Source of the DNA: an uncultured Paraglaciecola sp.
GTDB taxonomy: Bacteria; Pseudomonadota; Gammaproteobacteria; Enterobacterales; Alteromonadaceae
Assembly: GCF_937123705.1 (NCBI RefSeq)
Contig: NZ_CAKZKO010000098.1
Location: forward strand, 62,001 to 126,000
Length of the DNA: 64,000 nucleotides
Direction: 5' to 3'
A model generated the notes under the pieces. It was not told where the DNA came from. It saw nothing but the letters and a program-made list of their open reading frames with translations, and ran no database searches. Position numbers and translations under genes: made by a program. Shown here one piece after another: positions 1 through 9,228 of this stretch (position 1 is the first letter of the stretch; each line of letters starts with the position of its first letter).

Positions 1-312
1 TGCCCTATGGCGGTGGAACATATTTCTGAGCATTTAAGTCGCCATCAGCTAAATTCAGATGATGTTTCCAGATGGTGGTTACATCAGGCTAACATCAACA
101 TGAATACTCTTATCAGTCGTAAACTACTCGACAGACAACCTTCATTAGAAGAGGCGCCTATAGTATTAGATACTTTTGCAAATACCGCTTCTGCTGGCTC
201 AATTATCGCATTTTGTTTAAATCACAAAGATTTAAACTCCGGTGATGTTGGCTTGCTGTGTTCGTTTGGGGCAGGGTATTCAATCGGTAGTCTAGTCATA
301 AAAAAACGATAG
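1..312 (+). CDS. beta-ketoacyl-ACP synthase III family protein (3' end only)
   Basis: The reading frame is open from the first base, so the start lies outside the window and about 104 C-terminal residues are seen. The sequence WWLHQANINMN carries the His of the FabH-type active site, NTASAGSI is the Asn-containing motif, and CSFGAGYSIGS is the usual C-terminal glycine-rich end. The family condenses an acyl-CoA or acyl-ACP with malonyl-ACP. The wording resembles the longer (about 370 aa) FabH-like proteins rather than housekeeping FabH; this is judged from memory. It lies 10 bases ahead of prsK and may be co-transcribed with it. Its specific substrate cannot be told from this part. Confidence 0.85.
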   Translation, partial: CPMAVEHISEHLSRHQLNSDDVSRWWLHQANINMNTLISRKLLDRQPSLEEAPIVLDTFANTASAGSIIAFCLNHKDLNSGDVGLLCSFGAGYSIGSLVIKKR

Positions 313-322
313 AGGGCTCACT

Positions 323-2341
323 ATGATCGCAACAGTTGGTTATGCAATCAGTGCCCTTGGTTATGCTTTTTTATTGTTGCTGCTGCTAACTGTTCGAAAA
401 TCTGGATTAGCGAAATACCTGTTAATTCTTGCTACAGGTGCTACTTGTTTTTGGTCTATTTGTCCTTTTATCTTTGCACCGTTTTCCCTCGATAAGCTTA
501 TTCTTTTCGATAACATTAAAAATTTGTTCTGGTTGCTGTTTTTAGCGTCATGCCTAAAAGACAACTTTACAAACATTGTCGAAGTACTCGCTCGAAAAGA
601 AACTTGGTTGATTTTACTTCTCCCTATAACGGCTATTATTTTACCTTTTTTAGGTGTGAATGATGAATCTTGGTGGTTTCTTTTACAAACCGTAATACCT
701 TTGCAAGTACTTGTATTACTTGAAGTTATTTATCGTCAGTCGGGTGACAATAAGTGGTCTTTAAAACCACTAATCATCTATTTGGCAGTCACCAGTATTT
801 TTGAATTTGTGACTTTTGCGAATGCTTTGATGGTGGAACAAATTCATATCAATTACATCACAGCAAGAGGGTACATTTACACCGCCATGATCCCGTTTTT
901 AGTGCTGGCCATTAGACGGGTCAAAAATTGGGGAGTAGAAATTTATATTTCCCGAGACGTAGTGATGCATAGCACCTTGTTGATGGTAGCAGGTGGTTAT
1001 TTATTTGTGATGGCGCTGCTTGGTTATGCCGTTAAGTACTTTGGAGGCCAATGGGGAGCGACAATCCAAATAGTGCTTATTGCTTTGTCTTTGGCGTTGT
1101 TGGTCACTTTGTTTCTTTCTTTAAGTTTTCGCACCAAAATAAAGGTATTTATTACCAAACACTTTTTCGCCAATCAATTTGACTACAGACAAGAGTGGCT
1201 AAGGCTCACAGATTGTCTCAATACCAAAGAGGCAGATGGTAATGTTTATGCAACAGCACTACGAGGTCTTACTCAGGCAATTGATTACCAAACGGGTAGT
1301 TTTATTCAGATCCAGAATGGCGAATTAAAAATGCTGGCACACATCGATATGCCAGATTTAAGTGATGCCGAGCAAAGTGTGCTGTTCGAGTTTTGTGCTT
1401 TTTTTAAAGCAAAAAATTGGATCATTGATATGGATGAGCTCAGAACAAAACCCTATGTTTACGAAGGACTGAAGGTCAACCATGGCTTGCTCAATAGCGT
1501 CACGTTTCAGTTGGTTATTCCCATCTATAAAGAGCAAGAATTTTGGGGCTTGGTAGCTATGCAGGGTTCAGAGAACACCAGCAAAAAACTTAATTGGGAA
1601 TTAAGGGATTATTTAACTGCGGTCAACGCTCAAATTTCGAATTTTTTGTTTCATCACCAGGCGGCAGAAGAGCTTGCAGAAAATGCACAATTTGCCGCAT
1701 TTACTCGTATGTCAGCTTTCATCGTGCATGATTTAAAAAATGTATTGGCACAGATTGACCTGATTTTATCAAATGCCGAACAACACAAAGATAATCCCGA
1801 ATTTATAGCGGATACCTTTGAGACCTTAGAGCATACTAAGGCTAGAATGGATAAAATGCTGCTGCAATTAACCGAAAAAAACGCCTCTCAAAATGGCTCT
1901 GATAGTTTAGTTTGCTTATCAGAGTGTATTAAATTGGTAGTGGAACAAAGATGTGCATCTTATTTACCTGAGCCTAAAGTCATTGTCAGCAGTGAAACTC
2001 AAGTTGTTTTAGACAAAGACAAGTTTAGCAATGTGGTCTATCACTTAGTAAGCAATGCCCAGCAAGCCACAAGTGACGATGGTAAAGTTGAAATTTTTAT
2101 AGAATTATCTGTCGATGAGAAACATATGTTGATCAATATTGTGGACACGGGCTGCGGTATGAGCGAAGATTTTATCCAAACACGTTTGTTCAAGCCTTTT
2201 GATACGACTAAGGGTAACGCTGGTATGGGCATTGGTGCATTTGATGCTAAGGCCTTCCTAGAAAAAATAGGTGGCCATTTATTGGTGAAAAGTGAGTTAC
2301 AAAAAGGTACTACATTCACATTACGCATTCCAACTAACTAG
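323..2341 (+). CDS. prsK: PEP-CTERM/XrtA-type sensor histidine kinase PrsK
   Basis: 672-residue membrane histidine kinase. The first roughly 290 residues are strongly hydrophobic with many membrane segments, followed by a GAF-like stretch and then the kinase core. The H-box VHDLKN puts the phosphorylated His at residue 469; the N-box SNAQQA is near 578, the G1 box DTGCGM begins near 608, and a GMGIGAF box follows. The architecture (multi-TM, GAF, HisKA/HATPase, about 680 aa) and the immediate PrsR-like partner fit PrsK, found beside exosortase A/exopolysaccharide loci. The GAGGG ribosome site is 8 bases before ATG. No PEP-CTERM target gene is visible here, so its regulon is unknown. Confidence 0.85.
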   Translation: MIATVGYAISALGYAFLLLLLLTVRKSGLAKYLLILATGATCFWSICPFIFAPFSLDKLILFDNIKNLFWLLFLASCLKDNFTNIVEVLARKETWLILLLPITAIILPFLGVNDESWWFLLQTVIPLQVLVLLEVIYRQSGDNKWSLKPLIIYLAVTSIFEFVTFANALMVEQIHINYITARGYIYTAMIPFLVLAIRRVKNWGVEIYISRDVVMHSTLLMVAGGYLFVMALLGYAVKYFGGQWGATIQIVLIALSLALLVTLFLSLSFRTKIKVFITKHFFANQFDYRQEWLRLTDCLNTKEADGNVYATALRGLTQAIDYQTGSFIQIQNGELKMLAHIDMPDLSDAEQSVLFEFCAFFKAKNWIIDMDELRTKPYVYEGLKVNHGLLNSVTFQLVIPIYKEQEFWGLVAMQGSENTSKKLNWELRDYLTAVNAQISNFLFHHQAAEELAENAQFAAFTRMSAFIVHDLKNVLAQIDLILSNAEQHKDNPEFIADTFETLEHTKARMDKMLLQLTEKNASQNGSDSLVCLSECIKLVVEQRCASYLPEPKVIVSSETQVVLDKDKFSNVVYHLVSNAQQATSDDGKVEIFIELSVDEKHMLINIVDTGCGMSEDFIQTRLFKPFDTTKGNAGMGIGAFDAKAFLEKIGGHLLVKSELQKGTTFTLRIPTN

Positions 2342-2379
2342 GACAAAAGGCCCTAGATTAAAACAAAGGATTTTGACAA

Positions 2380-3738
2380 ATGGATAAGATTTTGGTCGTT
2401 GATGACGATTTAGGGATCCAAAAACAATTAAAGTGGAGCTTTTCGGGCTACGAGGTTATTTTTGCTGAAGACAGGGCCTCTGCCATCGCGCAATTAAGGC
2501 GTTTTGAGCCTAAAGTTGTCACCTTAGATTTAGGCTTACCACCGGATCCCAGTAATGCCACAGAAGGGTTAGCCACCTTAGAAGAAATATTAGCCTTAGC
2601 TCCTCAAACCAAAGTCATTGTGGTAACAGGCAACAATGATAAGACCAATGCTTTAAAAGCGGTCAATTTAGGTGCCTATGATTTTTATCAAAAACCCATA
2701 GACTCAGATACTATTCAAATATTGGTAAGCCGTGCTATCAACCTGTTTGACTTAGAATTGGAAAATCGTCATCTAGCTAAAGTGGCGCCTTCAATGGATA
2801 AGATCATTGGCCAAAGCGAAGAACTTCTAGCAGCAAGTAAAAAAGCCGAGCGTATCGCCCAAACAGACATCAGTACCTTATTACTGGGCGAAAGTGGTAC
2901 AGGTAAAGAAGTGTTTGCCCGCAGTATTCATGAACATAGTTTGCGCAAAGATGAAGCTTTTGTGGCAATTAACTGCGCCTCTATTCCAGAAAACTTACTC
3001 GAAAGTGAACTGTTTGGGTATGAAAAAGGTGCTTTTACTGGTGCCAATAAAACCACCCCCGGCAAAATAGAAAGTGCCCAAGACGGTACCTTGTTTTTAG
3101 ATGAAATTGGCGACATGCCAATAGGTTTGCAAGCTAAGATGCTACGTTTTTTACAAGAGCGTGTAATTGAACGAGTGGGAGGGCGAACCGAAATTCCAGT
3201 TAATATTAGAGTGATATGCGCTACCCATAGAGATATTCCCACTATGGTAGCCGAACAAACTTTTCGTGAAGATTTGTTTTACCGCGTAGGAGAGATCAGT
3301 ATTCTCATTCCCCCTCTTAGAGCGCGGGACAATGACGTAGTACTGTTAGCTAAAACTTTCTTGGTTCAATATAATTCTGAGTTTAAAACTAAACTAAAAG
3401 GGTTTAGTGAATCGGCGATTAAAGCCATGAAGCAACATCAATGGCCAGGAAATATTCGTGAACTTCAAAACAAACTTAAATCAGCAGTCATTATGGCAGA
3501 AGGCTCTCATATTCAAGCCGAGGACTTGAATTTAATGGTGCGTGATGATGCTCCAAGTATCGATACACTGAATTTAAGAGAAGTACGAGAGCAAGCCGAG
3601 AGTCGCGCTATTCGCAACGCTTTTTTGGTGGCAGAACACAATATGTCCAAAACCGCTGAATTACTAGGTGTTACGCGACCCACCTTATATTCTCTTATTG
3701 AAAAATATCATTTAGAAGATGTTAAAACTGGCACCTAG
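2380..3738 (+). CDS. prsR: sigma-54-dependent response regulator PrsR
   Basis: 452-residue NtrC-type activator and likely phosphorylation partner of PrsK, 38 bases upstream. The receiver domain starts with acidic residues VVDDD (7-10) and has the phospho-acceptor Asp50 in TLDLGLPP. The AAA+ domain has Walker A GESGTGKE near 170 and the sigma-54 contact loop GAFTGA at 217-222. A Fis-type helix-turn-helix (MSKTAELLGVTRPTLYSL) is near the C-terminus. It should activate sigma-54 promoters, and in known systems these are upstream of PEP-CTERM and exopolysaccharide genes. No truncation is seen and the length is normal for the family. Confidence 0.88.
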   Translation: MDKILVVDDDLGIQKQLKWSFSGYEVIFAEDRASAIAQLRRFEPKVVTLDLGLPPDPSNATEGLATLEEILALAPQTKVIVVTGNNDKTNALKAVNLGAYDFYQKPIDSDTIQILVSRAINLFDLELENRHLAKVAPSMDKIIGQSEELLAASKKAERIAQTDISTLLLGESGTGKEVFARSIHEHSLRKDEAFVAINCASIPENLLESELFGYEKGAFTGANKTTPGKIESAQDGTLFLDEIGDMPIGLQAKMLRFLQERVIERVGGRTEIPVNIRVICATHRDIPTMVAEQTFREDLFYRVGEISILIPPLRARDNDVVLLAKTFLVQYNSEFKTKLKGFSESAIKAMKQHQWPGNIRELQNKLKSAVIMAEGSHIQAEDLNLMVRDDAPSIDTLNLREVREQAESRAIRNAFLVAEHNMSKTAELLGVTRPTLYSLIEKYHLEDVKTGT

Positions 3739-3768
3739 CTGCATGACTTGGCCTAGGTTGATTTTATT

Positions 3769-4149
3769 GTGTTAAAAAACAATGTTGTACAATCAACTTT
3801 GGCTGTTTTTACGCTTATTTTGTTTTGGTGGTTGGGATATGCACTAAGTCACTTTATAGCGTTACCTCCTGCATTACTTGGCCTGTTACTACTATTCTTC
3901 GCCCTAGTGATTTTGCGACGGGTGCCTACAGCCCTAGAAAACGTTAGTCAATTTTGCTTAAAACACCTATCTCTATTTTTTATCTCCCCTTTAGTGGCCG
4001 CTTGGTTTTATGCCGACCAGCTAGGTGAGCAGTTATGGTTGTTTTTGTTTGGCATAGTGCTGAGTACTTTTATTAGTTTGTGGATAACCTCGTGGTTAGG
4101 ACAACGTTTCTTTGGCAAGTTAGACGAATCAGCTAAGCAGGACGACTAA
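3769..4149 (+). CDS. CidA/LrgA family membrane protein
   Basis: 126 residues, about four hydrophobic segments, starting with GTG; no upstream in-frame ATG is available. Segments such as ALLGLLLLFFALVILRRVP match the small holin-like LrgA/CidA family, which pairs with LrgB/CidB and is implicated in murein hydrolase control or in export of small organic acids. An LrgB-family gene follows after 10 bases, which strongly supports the call. The two genes probably form one transcript, perhaps with prsKR, since only 30 bases separate it from prsR. Confidence 0.8.
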   Translation: MLKNNVVQSTLAVFTLILFWWLGYALSHFIALPPALLGLLLLFFALVILRRVPTALENVSQFCLKHLSLFFISPLVAAWFYADQLGEQLWLFLFGIVLSTFISLWITSWLGQRFFGKLDESAKQDD

Positions 4150-4159
4150 GATAAATACC

Positions 4160-4873
4160 ATGAACCAGCAGTCATTATTGTCCTTCTTCACTGTTATGGA
4201 ACTCATATGGATCTTAGGTACGGTACTGGCGTACGGGTTGGCGCTGGGGGCTTTTAAATATGTTGGGCACAATATGGTGTTCCATCCCATAGTAGTAGGT
4301 GCAATTTTGATTACTGGGATCTGTGCTGTGAGTGACACGCCACATCTTGCGTATCAGGGGTATGTGAGCCCTATTAACTGGTTGCTTGGACCCGTTACTG
4401 TGGCATTGGCCATTCCTTTGTATCGGCAAATTAAACAGATAATGACCACTGGTATAAGAGGGATCTGGGTGATTGTCATCGGTGGATTCATGGCACCTTT
4501 GATTGCCTTCATTTGCTTGAATAGCCTGGAGTTTTCTGACCCAGTTAGAATGTCGGTACTTACCAAATCAATCACTACCCCCTTGGCAATGGATACCGCA
4601 AAAATGATAGGTGGTTTACCCGAACTTGCCGCTGCTGTCGTTGTGTTTACTGGCATCATAGGCGTGATGTTTAGCCAAATGATTTTTAAGCTTACAGGTT
4701 GTAAAGATCCTCGAGCGAAAGGCTTAGCTTTAGGCACTGTATCTCATGCAATTGGCACCGCTAGGGCGCATCAGTTAGATGCAAAAATAGGGGCTTTTTC
4801 GACTATGGCGTTATGCGTTAATGGCATACTCACCGCCATAATATTGCCCGTTGCTTTTATGTTGCTGGGTTAA
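4160..4873 (+). CDS. LrgB/CidB family membrane protein
   Basis: 237 residues, highly hydrophobic, with multiple predicted membrane spans. The stretches GPVTVALAIPLYRQ and GTVSHAIGTARA are typical conserved motifs of the LrgB/CidB/YohK family. It is the partner of the LrgA-like gene 10 bases upstream. The family is linked to cell-wall hydrolase control and to pyruvate or glycolate transport in bacteria and plastids; which applies here cannot be told from the sequence. Start ATG, normal length, no defects seen. Confidence 0.85.
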   Translation: MNQQSLLSFFTVMELIWILGTVLAYGLALGAFKYVGHNMVFHPIVVGAILITGICAVSDTPHLAYQGYVSPINWLLGPVTVALAIPLYRQIKQIMTTGIRGIWVIVIGGFMAPLIAFICLNSLEFSDPVRMSVLTKSITTPLAMDTAKMIGGLPELAAAVVVFTGIIGVMFSQMIFKLTGCKDPRAKGLALGTVSHAIGTARAHQLDAKIGAFSTMALCVNGILTAIILPVAFMLLG

Positions 4874-4957
4874 ATGCCACTTGCCAATCTAATGACGTTC
4901 TACTGGCGCATAAATTGCTTATCATTTTCTTTTGTCTAAAAAGGTAAACGATTGTTC

Positions 4958-6667
4958 ATGGCTATTATCCACAATAAAAAATTTCTGATTGTTTGCTGTG
5001 TTTTATCTTTTTTAGGGGGGTGCTCTGGCAGTACCCTCGACAGTGAGACTGACGCTCCTGCTCCTAAAGTCTTGGTGAATGCTGGAGGTGACGTGTCAGT
5101 TGATGAACAAAGCACTGTTATTTTGAACGTACAAGCGAGTGGCCAAACCGATGAACTGCGCTATTCATGGAGCGTAACACCCGACCTTCCAATAGTGCAG
5201 GAGGATGATACTTTAGGCACAGCTAGCTTTATCGCACCTAGCACTAGTGAAGTGATGACCTATACCTTTAGAGTTGATGTGACAGATGCTTCTGGCAATA
5301 GAGGCAGTGACACTGTGGTATATCAAGTTAATCCAGTGAATGCTTCTCCCCTTGCCATTATTCAGGTCAGTCCATTGTTAGGGGACCCTAGTATGCCATT
5401 TCCCGCGGGTTTTGACATAGTACTCGATGCCTCATCAAGCGATGATATTGATAGTGTTTCGGACAGCAATCCTATTGCGGCATATTTGTGGCAACAAACG
5501 GCCGGAGAGCCGGTTTTAGGTGGCATTAGTTTGCAAGGTGATAGCCTAGCTTTTACTACACCGATTATCGCACAAGCCAACGTCATAACTATAAGCCTGA
5601 CGGTCACCGACCAAGAGGGCGCCGAAGACGTGGAAACCCTGACCCTTAATATTAAAAGTGCGGGAGAAACATTACCTGTTGTGGATGCTGGGGTGGATCA
5701 CGAGGTGTTTTCTGGTGAAAGCATTAACCTGTATGGCAGTGCTAGTACCTCAATCGCTGCTTCTGAGCCCTTAAGTTTTATATGGTTGAATGACTCCGAG
5801 AAAGATCCTCAAGTTGACGACTTTAATGCATTGCAAACGGCGGCTATTGCGCCGCAGGTAACAGATATAGAAACCGTTACTTTTACCCTAAGAGTAAAGG
5901 ATGCGCGAGGGAATTCAGTGGATGACAGTCTAACAGTGCGGATTAAACCGTTGCCCATTCAACCTCTAAATGATACAGGGGTTATTTTACAGGCGACAAA
6001 CTCCGAAATATTGAGCGATTTTCAAGGTGATTTTCCCGGTCAAGATGGACAACGTGGTCAAGATATCATCCATACCAATAACATGTCGGCAAAAGCCGGT
6101 GCCGGTAGTCAAGGATTTGATTTTACTCGATTAGATCTCATTGGCGACGAGGTAGACGATGAAACGTCTACTTGGCATTGTGTGCGGGATAACATTACTG
6201 GTTTGATTTGGGAGTCAAAGGCTAGCGGCTCAAGCAGTGGTTTACATAGTAGCAGGCACCGCTATTCTTGGTATCAAAGTAACGATGTTAATGGTTTTGA
6301 TGGTGCCCAAAATGGCACGAGCACACGTTGTTCTATAGGCAACTGCAACACCGAAAATTACATCGCTGAGGTGAACTCCCAAGGTTTATGTAACTTTAGA
6401 GATTGGCGTTTACCGACTCACAATGAGTTGTTATCAATATTACATCTTGGAAAAACCACTGCACCTATGATCGATACCGATTATTTTCCTTATACTGGCA
6501 CGTCCCAATCTTCTGCCCTTTGGTATTGGACCCAAGACGCGAGTGCCGACGGTATCAGTAATGAACAAGCACACAGTGCATGGGCTATAGATTTTGCTTC
6601 GGGCGATGATCATTTTTTAAATAAGATCAGCGCTGGGCGCGTTCGATTAGTTAGGGCAGGGCGTTAG
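4958..6667 (+). CDS. lipoprotein with PKD/Ig-like repeats and a C-terminal DUF1566 domain
   Basis: 569 residues from ATG 4958, preceded by an AAGG ribosome site; a TTG six bases earlier is less likely. The N-terminus is a lipoprotein signal ending LGGC, so it should be lipid-anchored. Residues of about 30-330 contain three beta-rich repeats of PKD/Ig-like type (for example ADAGVDHEVFSGESINLYGS-like openings and LTVTDQEGAED). The last 170 residues form a DUF1566 (Lcl C-terminal) domain with TGLIWE, NFRDWRLPT and WYWTQD motifs and several Cys. This suggests a surface-exposed adhesive or carbohydrate-interacting role (inference). The next gene, two bases on, encodes a second DUF1566 protein. Confidence 0.8.
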   Translation: MAIIHNKKFLIVCCVLSFLGGCSGSTLDSETDAPAPKVLVNAGGDVSVDEQSTVILNVQASGQTDELRYSWSVTPDLPIVQEDDTLGTASFIAPSTSEVMTYTFRVDVTDASGNRGSDTVVYQVNPVNASPLAIIQVSPLLGDPSMPFPAGFDIVLDASSSDDIDSVSDSNPIAAYLWQQTAGEPVLGGISLQGDSLAFTTPIIAQANVITISLTVTDQEGAEDVETLTLNIKSAGETLPVVDAGVDHEVFSGESINLYGSASTSIAASEPLSFIWLNDSEKDPQVDDFNALQTAAIAPQVTDIETVTFTLRVKDARGNSVDDSLTVRIKPLPIQPLNDTGVILQATNSEILSDFQGDFPGQDGQRGQDIIHTNNMSAKAGAGSQGFDFTRLDLIGDEVDDETSTWHCVRDNITGLIWESKASGSSSGLHSSRHRYSWYQSNDVNGFDGAQNGTSTRCSIGNCNTENYIAEVNSQGLCNFRDWRLPTHNELLSILHLGKTTAPMIDTDYFPYTGTSQSSALWYWTQDASADGISNEQAHSAWAIDFASGDDHFLNKISAGRVRLVRAGR

Positions 6668-6668
6668 T

Positions 6669-7169
6669 ATGAAAATTGTTTGTTTTTTAGGTGTGTTTTT
6701 ATCATTTTTGGTCAATAGCCAAACCTGTTTGCCTAGCTTTGACGTAAGTCTTAGCAGTGAAAAATTTGTCGATAACGGTGATGGTACGGCTACCGATCCC
6801 GCAGTGGGATTAGTATGGATGCGTTGTAGTCTCGGCCAGTCTTGGGTAAATGAAAGCTGTACAGGGGATGCCACTGAACTGACTTGGCAACAAGCCTTGC
6901 AAGCTGCCCATGGCTATGAGTTTGCTGAACAAACTGGTTGGCGCGTGCCAAACATGAAAGAACTAGCCAGTTTGACTGAGCGAAGTTGTGTACGCCCAGC
7001 CATTAATGAGTTATTTTTTCCCAATACCCCTTCTGATGATTTTTGGACTTCTACTCCTTCTGTTGTCGATGCTGAACGAGCTTGGGTTATAGCCTTCTTT
7101 AACAGCAGTAATTCTCTTAAAAATAAAGATTTGTTTGTTTTCACGCGTTTAGTACGAACTGCAGATTAA
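6669..7169 (+). CDS. secreted DUF1566 domain protein
   Basis: 166 residues with an N-terminal signal peptide (KIVCFLGVFLSFLVNSQ) and a single DUF1566 domain: VGLVWMRCSLGQSW, TGWRVPNMKEL and FWTSTPS are the conserved blocks. It starts two bases after the stop of the larger DUF1566 lipoprotein and is almost certainly co-translated with it. The Cys residues (CTGD, RSCVRP) suggest disulfides, in keeping with an exported protein. The biochemical function of the family is unknown. It may be a stand-alone copy of the domain that caps its neighbour. Confidence 0.8.
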   Translation: MKIVCFLGVFLSFLVNSQTCLPSFDVSLSSEKFVDNGDGTATDPAVGLVWMRCSLGQSWVNESCTGDATELTWQQALQAAHGYEFAEQTGWRVPNMKELASLTERSCVRPAINELFFPNTPSDDFWTSTPSVVDAERAWVIAFFNSSNSLKNKDLFVFTRLVRTAD

Positions 7170-7258
7170 CTTTAGTTTTCTCTGTCCTGTCTTATCTTAT
7201 ATTGCTTTTATTGTGATTAAAGGCACACTACTAGCTGATTTATGATAATCGGTAATTT

Positions 7259-8041
7259 ATGCGTTTTTTATTTTTTACATTGTTAATTTTAAGTACTTCA
7301 GTTTTGGCCGGAACCGAATGTGAGGTGTCCCTCGATTATGGTGTGGTTGTGAACGATAGGCAGATCAGAGTTATTGGTCCAGGTGGCCGCACTGAATATC
7401 AAATTAACCATCCTTCACAACTCATTGTACAAGGTGAGTGGATTGATCTTAATAAACAACAGGCCCATGATCTTGCTGAGCTATCAACGGGAATTCACCA
7501 TGTTGTACCTAAAATGATATTGCTGGCAAATGAAGGGGTGGAACTTGCTATTGAAACCATTGAGCAAGTCTATGGTGGCTTAGTCAAAGACGATGAAAGT
7601 CAGAAAAAACTGCAAAAATCCCTTAAACGTGTACAAGTTAGTGTTAAAGAAAGATTTATTCGGGCTAATGACAATTTTTATATGGGCCCTGGCAGTCTTG
7701 AGCAAGTTGATGACTTAGTCGATCGTGAGCTAGAAGAACAGCTTGAACAAGCCATTAGTACCTCTGTTGGGGGCATTTTATCCGCTATAGGGGGGCTGGT
7801 TACTAATGGCAAAGGCAGTGAAGAAAAAATTACCGCCATTGCTAAACAATTAGAAACTATGGGTGAAGAAATTGGGGAAACAGTAGGACCCAAAGCCGAT
7901 AGTCTCAAACTCAAAGCACAATGGTTTTGTAATAAATTTAAAGAGTTAGATAAAGCCGAAGACAGGTTAAGAGGCTCTATAAAAGAATTGGCCCCTTATA
8001 ATGTTCTACAAACAGGGACTAATGCCTATTTGGTTGAGTAG
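7259..8041 (+). CDS. YggN-like DUF2884 family protein
   Basis: 260 residues with a clear signal peptide (RFLFFTLLILSTSVLAG). The mature start CEVSLDYGVVVNDRQIRV, followed by QLIVQGEWIDL and a long helical, acidic C-terminal half, fits the DUF2884/YggN periplasmic family of gammaproteobacteria. Function is unknown. It is convergent with hemW, with only 19 bases between the stop codons; in E. coli yggN also lies in the yggW/rdgB/yggS neighbourhood, which supports the identification. Confidence 0.8.
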   Translation: MRFLFFTLLILSTSVLAGTECEVSLDYGVVVNDRQIRVIGPGGRTEYQINHPSQLIVQGEWIDLNKQQAHDLAELSTGIHHVVPKMILLANEGVELAIETIEQVYGGLVKDDESQKKLQKSLKRVQVSVKERFIRANDNFYMGPGSLEQVDDLVDRELEEQLEQAISTSVGGILSAIGGLVTNGKGSEEKITAIAKQLETMGEEIGETVGPKADSLKLKAQWFCNKFKELDKAEDRLRGSIKELAPYNVLQTGTNAYLVE

Positions 8042-8060
8042 TACTGGTGCAATTTGAGCC

Positions 8061-9224
8061 TTATACCATCATCTCTAATAACGTATTTAAATAACGCCTA
8101 CCTAAAGGTGTGACTTGCCATTCATCTTTTGATTCGATTAACAAACCGCGATTTAAGGCACTTTGTAGATTTTGTTTAGTGGCATGATCTAACCGCACTC
8201 CAGTAAAATCCGCGTAGTCCGACTTAGGGCAAGGTTCTAGTAAGCGAAAGCGATTCATAAAAAATTCAAAGGGTAAGTCTGTTGCTGGTACCACTTTTTT
8301 ATCGCTAAGATAACTGCGGGTTAAATCCATATAGCCTTTAGGATGTTTAACTTTTACGGTACGAATTATCTTATTCTCATCGGCTAAAGTGATTTTTCCA
8401 TGGGCGCCGCAGCCTATGCCTAAGTAGTCACCAAAACGCCAATAATTTAAGTTGTGCTGACATTGTTGCCCTTTTTGGCTGTAGGCGGAGATTTCGTATT
8501 GCTCGAATCCCGCTTGCTTTAATAGCGCATCTCCTTGCTCTTGAATGTCCCATAGTAATTCATCTTCTGGCAACTTAGGCGGCTTGGAATGAAACTGGGT
8601 ATTTGGCTCTATGGTTAATTGATACCAAGACAAATGTGGCGGCTGTAGGTCAATAGCCGTGCTTAAATCAAACAATGCATCTTCTAAAGATTGTTTGGGT
8701 AAGCCATGCATCAAATCAATATTAAAACTATTTAGGCTAATATTTTTGGCAAGCTTTGCCGCTTTTAGGGCTTGATTTTCATCGTGAATACGCCCTAATG
8801 CCGATAATTTAGTCGGTTGAAAACTTTGTATGCCAATAGATATGCGAGTAATACCTGCTTTAACGTAATCGGCGAAACGCTGGCTTTCTACTGTACCGGG
8901 ATTGGCTTCCATAGTGATTTCAGCATCATCCAATAAGTTGACGCGGTCTTTAACTCCATCCAAAAGCGTTTTAATGGCCTTAGCAGAAAACAAACTGGGT
9001 GTGCCGCCGCCAATAAAAATGCTGTGAACGGCTCTATTACCTACCAGTTTTGCATCCTGTTGTAAGTCATCTAACAAATGGCTGACATATTCGACTTCGG
9101 GCAATTGCTGCTGTTTTTGTCCGTGGGAATTAAAGTCACAGTAAGGGCATTTTTGAACGCACCAAGGAATATGAATATACAACGATAGGGGCGGTAGTTT
9201 TAGTAAAGTTTGCTGTGTTGGCAA
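8061..9224 (-). CDS. hemW: radical SAM heme chaperone HemW
   Basis: About 387 residues. The motif WCVQKCPYC supplies the CxxxCxxC cysteines of the radical-SAM 4Fe-4S cluster with CDFNSHG following, then GGGTPS and HNLNYWRFGDYLGIGCGAHG. These match HemW, which binds heme and inserts it into membrane proteins; the family was once misnamed coproporphyrinogen oxidase. There is no ATG start: candidates are TTG at 9224, which gives an N-terminus aligned with E. coli, or TTG at 9257, which overlaps rdgB by 29 bases. I chose 9224. It follows rdgB on the same strand and is likely co-transcribed. Confidence 0.9.
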   Translation of the reverse strand: MPTQQTLLKLPPLSLYIHIPWCVQKCPYCDFNSHGQKQQQLPEVEYVSHLLDDLQQDAKLVGNRAVHSIFIGGGTPSLFSAKAIKTLLDGVKDRVNLLDDAEITMEANPGTVESQRFADYVKAGITRISIGIQSFQPTKLSALGRIHDENQALKAAKLAKNISLNSFNIDLMHGLPKQSLEDALFDLSTAIDLQPPHLSWYQLTIEPNTQFHSKPPKLPEDELLWDIQEQGDALLKQAGFEQYEISAYSQKGQQCQHNLNYWRFGDYLGIGCGAHGKITLADENKIIRTVKVKHPKGYMDLTRSYLSDKKVVPATDLPFEFFMNRFRLLEPCPKSDYADFTGVRLDHATKQNLQSALNRGLLIESKDEWQVTPLGRRYLNTLLEMMV

Positions 9225-9228
9225 GTGG

